Below are positions 1-6,385 of a stretch of DNA of 6,385 nucleotides, piece after piece. The position numbers were made by a program, and so were the translations under genes. This stretch comes from an uncultured Haemophilus sp. (GTDB lineage: Bacteria; Pseudomonadota; Gammaproteobacteria; Enterobacterales; Pasteurellaceae), in assembly GCA_902482195.1 (NCBI GenBank), contig CABSZQ010000081.1, positions 1-6,385 of the forward strand. The letters run 5' to 3'. The notes beneath the pieces are model-generated. The model did not search any database, was not told where the DNA came from, and saw nothing but the letters and a program-made list of their open reading frames with translations. The stretch's first letter is position 1, and the number at the start of each line of letters is the position of its first letter.

Positions 1-53
1 TCAGAACACCATTGCAATTTTTCATACATATTAAATAAATATTTTTCTAACAT
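1..53 (-). CDS. 5' end of an unidentified gene running off the left edge
   Basis: The ATG at 53 opens a frame that is unbroken to the window edge: MLEKYLFNMYEKLQWCS, then the first two bases (GA) of an Asp or Glu codon. A Shine-Dalgarno-like GAGGTGA sits four bases upstream. The start is amphipathic, with alternating charged and aromatic residues and no signal peptide or membrane segment, so a cytosolic protein is likely. It follows a possible toxin-tail remnant by about 38 bases, so an orphan immunity gene is a reasonable guess. Only 17 residues are visible, and no family can be named. Confidence 0.6.
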   Translation of the reverse strand, partial: MLEKYLFNMYEKLQWCS

Positions 54-57
54 TACT

Positions 58-64
58 TCACCTC
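58..64 (-). promoter_or_regulatory. Shine-Dalgarno site of the left-edge gene
   Basis: The minus strand reads GAGGTGA, then AGTA, then ATG (53-51). The purine-rich match and short spacing are the main evidence that the 17-codon fragment at the left edge is a real gene start. The site overlaps a one-mismatch version of the uptake signal (AAGTGAGGT, 68-60). Confidence 0.6.
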
Positions 65-91
65 ACTTTTGACTGGAAACTTTAACTTCAA

Positions 92-202
92 TTACTGATT
101 TCTATTTATATCCCTTAACCCTTGGCTATTTATTTCAATAGTTGCAGTTGTACTAGTTGTCTTTTTGCTAGCATTTCCTGATAGTTGATATAAAGTTTCC
201 CC
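92..202 (-). pseudogene. Start-less 36-codon open stretch, possible remnant of an orphan toxin tail
   Basis: Between an in-frame TAG at 205-203 and a TAA at 94-92 the minus strand reads through 36 codons with no ATG, GTG or TTG. The peptide is polar and looks protein-like: it includes LYQLSGNASKKTT and ends TIEINSQGLRDINRNQ. It lies just before a new gene with a good ribosome-binding site. CDI loci often carry start-less toxin-tail fragments followed by their own immunity genes, which is the reason for this call. The stretch is short enough to be open by chance, and I recognise no family, so this is tentative. Confidence 0.25.
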
Positions 203-222
203 CTATTAAAATACAAAAATTG

Positions 223-231
223 ACCGCACTT
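223..231 (-). repeat. DNA uptake signal sequence, Haemophilus type
   Basis: The plus strand reads ACCGCACTT, so the minus strand is AAGTGCGGT, the nine-base core of the Haemophilus influenzae-type uptake signal. The context AAAGTGCGGT followed by CAATTTTT matches the extended consensus through the first AT-rich flank. It lies in the gap downstream of the lipoprotein stop. I see no inverted second copy beside it, so it is a solitary signal and not one of the paired copies that form transcription terminators. It marks the DNA as belonging to a naturally transformable Pasteurellaceae lineage. Confidence 0.9.
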
Positions 232-276
232 TGTATCGAGTTAAATTGTACTCTGCTTAAAATACTTCTGTATTAT

Positions 277-636
277 TTATCCCCAAGGCTTAGCATCAGG
301 TTTGCTGTGTTTTTTTCGCCATTGGATGCATATTGGACTATCCCACATTAGTGTATTTTCACAAACAGGTCCGCCTTTTAAATACCAGCCTTTTTTCTCT
401 AAACAAAGATTCACCTCTGGATTATCACTTTCTCCTGTCACATAATCCATACCACAATCCTTCATATCTTTTTCTTTTCTACTAACATATTTAGTTAAAA
501 CATTAGGATCTGATTCAGGAAATAATGCATCTGCATTATGTAAGCGCCAATTATAGTATGGTGGTGGTGGTTGAAATCCTCCAAAAGAACAAGCATTGAT
601 TGTTAGCAAACCAAATATAAAAAATAGAATCTTCAT
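277..636 (-). CDS. Small cysteine-containing lipoprotein, candidate immunity partner of the exoprotein C-terminus
   Basis: 119 residues. The N-terminus is a lipoprotein signal peptide: MK, a hydrophobic core (ILFFIFGLLTI), then the lipobox-like INAC with Cys16 as the predicted acylation site. The next residue is Ser, not Asp, which favours sorting to the outer membrane under the E. coli rule. The mature chain has a PPPPYYNW motif (23-30) and four further cysteines (61, 78, 92, 103), enough for two disulfides in the periplasm. The second half carries CLEKKGW and a C-terminal IQWRKKH segment. The ATG lies one base past the exoprotein stop (TAA T ATG), with a strong ribosome-binding site inside that gene's last codons, so the two are probably cotranscribed and translationally coupled. 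This is the position of a CdiI immunity gene, but usual CdiI proteins are cytosolic or inner-membrane, so a lipoprotein would be atypical. I do not recognise a named family; the immunity role is inferred from position and predicted location. Confidence 0.88.
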   Translation of the reverse strand: MKILFFIFGLLTINACSFGGFQPPPPYYNWRLHNADALFPESDPNVLTKYVSRKEKDMKDCGMDYVTGESDNPEVNLCLEKKGWYLKGGPVCENTLMWDSPICIQWRKKHSKPDAKPWG

Positions 637-637
637 A

Positions 638-3600
638 TTATTCTCCTTTTGATTTATTTAAATTAAAAATGGTCTCCTCATTTCCCATTTTTAGATCTCC
701 CTTCGTTCGATATCCATCAATAACGCATTGTTGTTGCCCTAGTCCATAGCAATTATGTACTGATGAATTGTCACCAAATATATCGCTAATACGTGCAATC
801 CAACCTTTATTGAGATTATTTTCGGATGCCGTTGCAGAGTTTCCTCCCAATAAAATCGGCATACTACCTACTGGGTCACTAGCATGATTCTCAATCCGAA
901 TTGAACCATCTGAAGTCGTTCTTTCTTTACCCGTTTGCAATTGACTTAAATAACCATCCGCTCTTGTTACATCTGCTGCAGGACCCACCATTTTAATTGT
1001 CGTACCTGAAAGTAGCTTTTTAGCTCGGTTATCTTCTGTATTTAGCGCTTTTAATGCATTACTTAATGTTAATGTGCCACGACTATGGGAACCCAGGTAT
1101 AAATCATCTTTACCATACTGTTTCATAATATTCATCGCTTGTAAACTCGAATTATCCATACCTAATAGGTTTCCAAAAGAAGTTTCAAACATTTTCTCAT
1201 AACCTGCCACTAAGAGCTCTGACAAACCATTTTTCGCTTTAGGATGGTGAACAAAATAAACATCTTTATATATTCTTTTATTAATATCACCTGTTTTTTC
1301 ATCACTGCCCGCAATATAGTTTTGTACCGCAAATTTTGCTGCTGCATTATGATCATTAAAGATGCCATTAAATGCAACGACATATTTACTCTCTGTTTTC
1401 CCTGTTTTTGGATCAGTATAAGTAACTTTTTGTAATTGATTGCGTTCTTGATCTGATAACTCATGTAATAAATAAATATTGCGTCCTTTACTTACTTGTT
1501 GATCATAGTATTCTTTTCGATTTACACCTTTAGCATCAGCTTCTTCATCTATTTTCTTCAGAATTTCTGGATCCTTTATAGGCTCTCCTTTTTCATCCAC
1601 TTTATGAGTAAACATCCGATGCTCTGCGATAAACATTGTTCGATAAGCTTCATCCGTAGCACCACCAACATTCTTCGTAAAACTCTGAATTGTTGCAACA
1701 TCCTGTTCAACTTCTTTTTGCATTTTCGCATGATCTGCTTTTTCAAGTTTATTTGCGTCTTGCTCTGTTGATTTCTTGATAGTCTCAATATTCTGTTTGC
1801 CCTGCATACTCGCAATATTAAAGTTACCATCACTAATCACAGCATTAGTTGTACTCTGATTATTTTCACTTTGACTGCTATTGCTCGCTAAATTAGCTAG
1901 ACCAATTTTTGCTGCAGCGTATAAATCTGTACTATGAACATCATTTGTGCCTAAACCAAATTTTACTGGCAATTGATTTGCTTTATTTGGATTCGCCTGT
2001 TCAAAGGTTTCGCCCTTTCTATCCTCACCACGATAAGTTTTATTTAAAGCTTTATCCTCATCAGAAGTTTGATCACGATCTACAGAGAAACCTCCCATCA
2101 ATCCCATCGCAGATGATTTCGCATTAGAATAATTTTGAATATTCGAATATTCGAAATCTTGTGCTGTCATTTGATTTTTCTCTTTTGGTGCACTTGAAAT
2201 GATAGCGCCACCAATAGAAGAAACTTTATTTTTTACATTGATATCATAGCCATCATTACCTGCAAAAATTCCTGCCTGTTCATTTACACTCGCATAGTCT
2301 GTATTAACTTTCGACTTATTGAAACTACCACCCGCAGCAAAACCGTAGCCTACTGTCACACTAGCACTTGCATTCATTTGCTTACCGCGATAGCTAGATT
2401 TATCTTGCAAGCTTTCAATTTTCAGATTTTCTGCATCTAATTCGACACCTTTACCTTTAATTTGACTGCCCGCAAGGGTTACATCTCCGCCTGCTTTAAC
2501 CACAGTTTTACTTTGGCTATCTCCCACATGACTAGCAACATAAGAGGTTTCGTCACCATTACCGTAACCTTTTCCGTAATTACCGCCTGCAGTAAATCCT
2601 ATAGCCGCACCATTACTCACTTTAATGGCTACCCCAGCATTAAAACCACTCGATTTATTAGTGCTGCGTTCTTGATGGTTTTGTTCTGCTGCTTTGATGT
2701 TTACTTGATTATCTGCCATCAAAGTCGTGCCTTGTTTACCAGAAATATCCGAACCTTCAATATTAATATTAGAATCCTTTCCGGCACCCGTTGCCACAAT
2801 ATTCACTTTACCACCCGAATTAACTTGAGATTTGGCAGCTGTTTTCCCTTCAGTATGAGAGTGAGATTCGCTCTTCTGTTGACCATAAGTGATTTGTACA
2901 CCGATCAAGGAGTCGACATTCCCTTCACCATTCATAAAATCTTTGACATCGGTTACAGCTTTTGTTCCAGATTGATAGGCACGATAAGCCTCAAAACCAG
3001 CATTAGCTGCCGCCATAGTATTCACTCGGTCATGTTTACTATCACCAACTTGTTTAGTGGATTCGATAGCCCCTTGTACTGCCTGAATGGCAGAAATAAT
3101 AGGGGAGGTAATAGCAATAGTTAAACCTTTTTTTTCAAAGGTTTGTTTCATATTGGTTTCATATTTATCGTCTGCTGCTTTAATATTGGCTTTTTTCGCC
3201 AGAATATTTACATCACCTTTAATGGCACTTACTGCACTCGCTGTTTGAGTATAAGTGTCTTTAGCAATCATCGTCGTATTGCCGTTTAAGCTGCCCACTT
3301 GGCTACTTTGTGCATAACGCTTCGTTTCGTCACTTTCTGTGGTTTGCTTTTGAGAACCAAAGGTAATACCAATACCACCACTGAGCGCTCCAGATCTTTT
3401 TTTGCTGTAATAATCATCGGAGTAAACTCGGTTCTCTGCCTCGTGTATATCAATATTATTTGCTTTAATAACCAATCCATTTTCAGCTACAGCATTTGAA
3501 CCCTGAATATCGACATTACCATTATTCGAATGAATATAAATTTTATCTGCATCTAAGGTTGAGCCTTCTGCAATATCATAATTATGATTATGGTGACGAG

Positions 3601-6385
3601 TTTCGCCTTTTGATTGGAATACCCCATGCTTAGTCCATTTTGTTGCCTCTGATAAACGTTCTTGCTGACGACTTTCATGAATATTAATATCACCTTCTGA
3701 AAGCACGCTCATTGTGCCATTACTTACCGAAGAAACTCCGCTCATTTCAACAGAATTTTTACCCACAAAACGAGCATCGCCTTCAATATTAAATTCTGAC
3801 CCAATCTCATTATTCTGGTTGAGTTTATAATAGTTATTACTGTCTTTTACAAAAGATTGTTTATTTTCAGTTTCTACCGTACCAACATTAAGCGTATTGC
3901 CAGCTTGAATATCCGCATTCCCTTTCACATTAATCTGTGCACCTTTGAAGGTAATATCTTCCGTGGCTTGTAATAACAACTGCCCTGGATTATTTTTCTC
4001 TCCTACATTAATTGCACCAACACGATTAATCGTTTTATGCTTAAAGTGTTCATTATCTGCTGTTTCAGAAAGTGTGCTGGAAATGTTGATATTTTTCGCA
4101 TGACCAACCAAATTTTCTGTAGCGTTAAGTTCACCCCCTAAATTATCTAGGCGATTTTTCGCAAACAAATAAAGTTCTCTGCCTTGCAGTTTTCCACCCA
4201 AGTTTTCAATATTATTGGCACTTAAGTGGGTAAGGTTACGACCTGCAATCACACCACTATTTTTCATATCGCCTTGCGTATTGATAATCACATCATTTGC
4301 AGAAATCACTGCACCACGACTGTCAATATCCGTATTACGCCCAACAATATAAACTTGTGGTACCAATACCTCTGCTTTACTACCATCTTTGAGTGTAACT
4401 TCACGTTTAACCATCCACACCATATCAGATGTTAGTTCTTTCATCTGTTCTGATGTTAATGCTACGCCTGGAATCAAATTTAAACGCTTAGCATATTGTG
4501 CCCCATTATCCATCAGAGCTTTATATTGATCATAATCTGATAAATACCCATCAAGGAAACGTCTTCCTGTCAGCTTATTAACTTGCTCATTCACCAAGCG
4601 TTGCTCATAGAAACCATCACCTAAACGTTTAAGCAAATTTTGAGGATCATTGCGTAATTGCTTAAACATATAATCAGAACTTAGCCATTTTGATTTCTGT
4701 GTAAAACGTGGATCTGTTTCAACTAAAAACTGTCCTGATGCTGCTGGGTTAATTTTATAAAGACTTGCCTGTGGTAATGAAATATCCGGTAAGTGTGTTT
4801 TTATACCAAGATTATCTTTATTTTTTACCAAACCAGAGGTAAGCGCTGCTAAATCAACACGATTTGCATTGAGATCTGTTTTTAAAGGTGTTTTCTGTTC
4901 AAGAGATACTCCTTGAAAATCAGATTTACCATTAACAGTTGTCCCTGTTTTTTCGACAGGTTCACCAATTGTCAATAATTTCAAACCAAAACTAAAATCT
5001 TGGGTTGGATGAACATCAGTAAAATCTTTGTAATTGTGATAGTGGTAATATTTTTTTCTTTTTCTTCTGATATGTTTTTCTTGAACAAATTCACCTTGAT
5101 CTGTGATATCAATATTACCGATTAAATCATCATTTTCTAACTTAGATTTTGAGCTACGCAACCGATCATTTGTCGATTGAGTAAAGACTTTATCATCCAG
5201 TAGCACTTTCTGTCCCACAAGAATTTGGCTCTGTTTATTATGAAGATCTTCTCCAGAAAGATGCAATTCCCCACCTATTAAGATTTTTGCTGGATCTTGA
5301 TGTTCAATTGTAGAAGTTGTTGTTGTACGAGTATAATGCCATCTTTTCCAGCCTTCCCCCGCAATTCTCGAACCATCATTCAATTTAAGATAAGAATGGC
5401 GACTTCTGCTTCCATCATTGATATAGAAATAGCCATCTCTACCTCCACGGTAACGATGTGTATCACTTCCTAACGAATATTCATCAATTCGTTCTTTTTC
5501 TACTTTTTTACCTAATTTTAGGTGTAAATCTTGGTTTAAAAGATGATGTGTCTTAATCCAACCACTTCCTAAAGCTTCAATTGTCGCACTACCGTTATCA
5601 ATACTATTTGCATAACCAGTAGCTTGATTATTTTCATTCAACTTCCCACCAATATAGATATCACCTAAACTCATAATAAGTGAATGATTACGGTTTACTA
5701 GATTACCAACACCTAAATCAAGTCTCTCGCGAGCAGCGATAGTCGCTGCTGTTCCGTCAGAGTTCTCAAGATTATTTAAATTATTTGCTTGAATGGCAAG
5801 ATGACTACCATAAATACGTGCAGTACCGATATTATTGACATCATTGGCTTTAATCACTGTGGTGTCACCATCTATTAAACCAAAGTTATCCAGTTTATTG
5901 GCTTGAATGCGAGTGTTTATCGAGGAAATTTCTGCATTAGCATTATTTTGAATAGTCGCGCCTTCAACTGATGCTGAATTACCTACCACAAGGTTAGAAT
6001 TATTAACAAAATCACCTTTTGTTTTAAAAGTAAGATTATTGCCTACACCAAAGGCTTTATTTAGGGTAAAGCTATCATTTAACTCAATACCCAAATCTCC
6101 TTTTGTACTAATTGACCCCTCATCAACTAATGTTTTAGCTTGCAATGTTGTGCCAATCACTGATTCAATTTTTCCTAGTGCATTATTTACAACTAAGGTC
6201 AAATCTGGATTTACAATATCAACTCGACCAGTTGATAAAATCTCACCTTTTTGATTATCAAGAGATTGATTAACTGTAATATTTGCTGATTTTCCTGCAT
6301 AAATACCACCAGATTGGTTTTCAATATGCTCTGCATCCATTACTAAATTAGCTGTTTGAATACCTTGAGTAGGGGTATCTTGCTT
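638..6385 (-). CDS. FhaB/CdiA-type filamentous hemagglutinin exoprotein, 3' portion (5' end outside window)
   Basis: Two-partner-secretion exoprotein (TpsA), exported through an outer-membrane TpsB pore and displayed as a long beta-helical filament; such proteins act in adhesion or contact-dependent inhibition. Residues are numbered from the first codon at 6385; 1915 are visible. The frame is open to the window edge, and the first ATG (6340) lies inside FHA repeats, so the true start is upstream. Order seen: FHA-1 repeats rich in LDN/IQN turns (about 1-275); a variable Arg/Tyr/His-rich stretch (about 285-460); a conserved CdiA/FhaB block with VETDPRF (D558), LSSDYM, LTGRRFL and LVPQVYIV (about 535-680); FHA-2 repeats (about 680-1400), including ASVNEQAGIFAGNDGYDI near 1365; a Lys/Glu-rich linker with TNAVISDGNFNI (about 1480-1560); and a hydrolase-like C-terminus. 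I see no VENN motif. There is no frameshift or internal stop, so the gene looks intact. Family assignment is secure; a CdiA-like rather than purely adhesive role is inferred from the C-terminus and the following gene. Confidence 0.95.
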   Translation of the reverse strand, partial: KQDTPTQGIQTANLVMDAEHIENQSGGIYAGKSANITVNQSLDNQKGEILSTGRVDIVNPDLTLVVNNALGKIESVIGTTLQAKTLVDEGSISTKGDLGIELNDSFTLNKAFGVGNNLTFKTKGDFVNNSNLVVGNSASVEGATIQNNANAEISSINTRIQANKLDNFGLIDGDTTVIKANDVNNIGTARIYGSHLAIQANNLNNLENSDGTAATIAARERLDLGVGNLVNRNHSLIMSLGDIYIGGKLNENNQATGYANSIDNGSATIEALGSGWIKTHHLLNQDLHLKLGKKVEKERIDEYSLGSDTHRYRGGRDGYFYINDGSRSRHSYLKLNDGSRIAGEGWKRWHYTRTTTTSTIEHQDPAKILIGGELHLSGEDLHNKQSQILVGQKVLLDDKVFTQSTNDRLRSSKSKLENDDLIGNIDITDQGEFVQEKHIRRKRKKYYHYHNYKDFTDVHPTQDFSFGLKLLTIGEPVEKTGTTVNGKSDFQGVSLEQKTPLKTDLNANRVDLAALTSGLVKNKDNLGIKTHLPDISLPQASLYKINPAASGQFLVETDPRFTQKSKWLSSDYMFKQLRNDPQNLLKRLGDGFYEQRLVNEQVNKLTGRRFLDGYLSDYDQYKALMDNGAQYAKRLNLIPGVALTSEQMKELTSDMVWMVKREVTLKDGSKAEVLVPQVYIVGRNTDIDSRGAVISANDVIINTQGDMKNSGVIAGRNLTHLSANNIENLGGKLQGRELYLFAKNRLDNLGGELNATENLVGHAKNINISSTLSETADNEHFKHKTINRVGAINVGEKNNPGQLLLQATEDITFKGAQINVKGNADIQAGNTLNVGTVETENKQSFVKDSNNYYKLNQNNEIGSEFNIEGDARFVGKNSVEMSGVSSVSNGTMSVLSEGDINIHESRQQERLSEATKWTKHGVFQSKGETRHHNHNYDIAEGSTLDADKIYIHSNNGNVDIQGSNAVAENGLVIKANNIDIHEAENRVYSDDYYSKKRSGALSGGIGITFGSQKQTTESDETKRYAQSSQVGSLNGNTTMIAKDTYTQTASAVSAIKGDVNILAKKANIKAADDKYETNMKQTFEKKGLTIAITSPIISAIQAVQGAIESTKQVGDSKHDRVNTMAAANAGFEAYRAYQSGTKAVTDVKDFMNGEGNVDSLIGVQITYGQQKSESHSHTEGKTAAKSQVNSGGKVNIVATGAGKDSNINIEGSDISGKQGTTLMADNQVNIKAAEQNHQERSTNKSSGFNAGVAIKVSNGAAIGFTAGGNYGKGYGNGDETSYVASHVGDSQSKTVVKAGGDVTLAGSQIKGKGVELDAENLKIESLQDKSSYRGKQMNASASVTVGYGFAAGGSFNKSKVNTDYASVNEQAGIFAGNDGYDINVKNKVSSIGGAIISSAPKEKNQMTAQDFEYSNIQNYSNAKSSAMGLMGGFSVDRDQTSDEDKALNKTYRGEDRKGETFEQANPNKANQLPVKFGLGTNDVHSTDLYAAAKIGLANLASNSSQSENNQSTTNAVISDGNFNIASMQGKQNIETIKKSTEQDANKLEKADHAKMQKEVEQDVATIQSFTKNVGGATDEAYRTMFIAEHRMFTHKVDEKGEPIKDPEILKKIDEEADAKGVNRKEYYDQQVSKGRNIYLLHELSDQERNQLQKVTYTDPKTGKTESKYVVAFNGIFNDHNAAAKFAVQNYIAGSDEKTGDINKRIYKDVYFVHHPKAKNGLSELLVAGYEKMFETSFGNLLGMDNSSLQAMNIMKQYGKDDLYLGSHSRGTLTLSNALKALNTEDNRAKKLLSGTTIKMVGPAADVTRADGYLSQLQTGKERTTSDGSIRIENHASDPVGSMPILLGGNSATASENNLNKGWIARISDIFGDNSSVHNCYGLGQQQCVIDGYRTKGDLKMGNEETIFNLNKSKGE
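641..1648 (-). other. C-terminal alpha/beta-hydrolase-like effector domain of the exoprotein
   Basis: Residues about 1580-1915. After the AYRTMFIAEHRMFTHKVDEKG segment comes an alternating strand/helix pattern: strand KYVVAFNGIFND (N1673, a possible oxyanion region) and helix NAAAKFAVQNYI; strand DVYFVHHPK and helix GLSELLVAGYEKMFE; strand DDLYLGSHSRG and helix TLTLSNALKALN; then TIKMVGPAAD and IRIENHASDPVG, and near the end SSVHNCYGLG. The order gives a plausible triad: Ser1768 (codon 1082-1084, in SHSRG), Asp1837 (875-877, in DPVG) and His1877 (755-757, in HNCYG). I recall, but could not check, related filamentous-hemagglutinin tails with GHSRG, NHAADPVG and HNCYG. Lipase or esterase activity and a toxin role are inferences; a catalytically dead or purely structural tail remains possible. 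Confidence 0.6.
642..648 (-). promoter_or_regulatory. Shine-Dalgarno site of the lipoprotein gene, embedded in the exoprotein 3' end
   Basis: On the minus strand AAGGAGA lies six or seven bases upstream of the ATG at 636, depending on where the site is taken to end. It overlaps the last Lys-Gly-Glu codons of the exoprotein. With the stop and start separated by one base, terminating ribosomes can reinitiate directly. This fixes the lipoprotein start and indicates translational coupling. Confidence 0.85.

Larger units (their letters stand above)
54..276. other. Intergenic region downstream of the lipoprotein gene
   Basis: This 223-base AT-rich gap holds the uptake signal (223-231), the start-less open stretch (92-202) and the ribosome-binding site of the left-edge gene (58-64). 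I see no convincing rho-independent terminator: the only hairpin after the lipoprotein stop is a five-base-pair AATAC/GTATT stem that is AT-rich and lacks a proper U tract. Readthrough from the exoprotein-lipoprotein unit into the left-edge gene is therefore possible. No clear promoter is visible; a TATAAA at about 110 has no well-spaced -35 box. Confidence 0.6.

Noticed and set aside
104..138. TTGAAA ... TATAAA as a promoter for the left-edge gene
   Set aside because: The spacing is about 22 bases, too long for a normal sigma-70 promoter, and AT-rich DNA produces such boxes by chance.
211..272. Open stretch in another frame running through the uptake signal
   Set aside because: It has no start codon, and its SAVNF segment is just the translation of the uptake signal; nothing else suggests coding.
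258..277. AATAC/GTATT hairpin after the lipoprotein stop as a rho-independent terminator
   Set aside because: The stem is only five AT-rich base pairs and lacks a convincing following U tract.
558..571. GGT repeat (CCA codons for PPPP) in the lipoprotein gene as a phase-variable repeat
   Set aside because: Four trinucleotide units cannot shift the frame, and the tract simply encodes the PPPP after the lipobox.
2462..3124. 220-codon open frame on the plus strand
   Set aside because: It lies wholly opposite well-matched FHA-2 repeat coding sequence; its translation is Cys/Ile/Phe-rich with no recognisable domain, as expected of an antisense shadow.
3123..3144. Inverted repeat AAACCTTT/AAAGGTTT with a run of eight T as a terminator or slippage site
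   Set aside because: It lies inside the exoprotein reading frame (FEKKGL), has no U tract in the right place on either strand, and eight bases is short for phase variation.
6338..6340. ATG at 6340 as the start of the large exoprotein
   Set aside because: The frame is open for 15 codons upstream to the window edge, no good ribosome-binding site precedes it, and the following residues are mid-repeat FHA sequence with no signal peptide or TPS domain.

Overview
The window is AT-rich bacterial DNA, and every supported gene lies on the minus strand. An intergenic 9-base core, ACCGCACTT (AAGTGCGGT on the minus strand), is the Haemophilus-type DNA uptake signal. This points to Pasteurellaceae of the Haemophilus/Aggregatibacter/Pasteurella side; I cannot resolve genus or species.

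About 90% of the window (6385 down to 638) is one uninterrupted reading frame. It encodes the C-terminal 1915 residues of a very large FhaB/CdiA-type TpsA exoprotein. The first ATG in the window (6340) is internal: the frame stays open through all 15 codons upstream of it to the window edge. The signal peptide, the TPS secretion domain and any tpsB/cdiB transporter gene must therefore lie beyond the right edge. Reading in the direction of translation, the visible part holds FHA-1 beta-helix repeats, a variable aromatic/basic section, a conserved block typical of CdiA/FhaB proteins (ETDPRF ... SSDYM ... LTGRRFL ... LVPQVY), long FHA-2 repeats, a Lys/Glu-rich linker, and a terminal domain of roughly 300 residues. 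That last domain has an alpha/beta-hydrolase layout with a candidate Ser-Asp-His triad.

One base after the exoprotein stop codon, and using a ribosome-binding site formed by its last codons, begins a 119-residue lipoprotein gene (636-277). Its mature part has four cysteines besides the acylated one. Tight coupling to a variable effector C-terminus is the usual position of a CDI immunity gene. An envelope lipoprotein would suit an effector that attacks lipids or the envelope, so the most interesting reading is a lipase-like CDI effector with a lipoprotein immunity partner. That is inference.

Further downstream (276-1) there is a single uptake signal, a 36-codon start-less open stretch ending at 92 that could be a leftover toxin tail, and a well-positioned Shine-Dalgarno with the first 17 codons of another gene running off the left edge. 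This layout resembles an orphan toxin-tail/immunity cassette downstream of a CDI locus, but the evidence is short.
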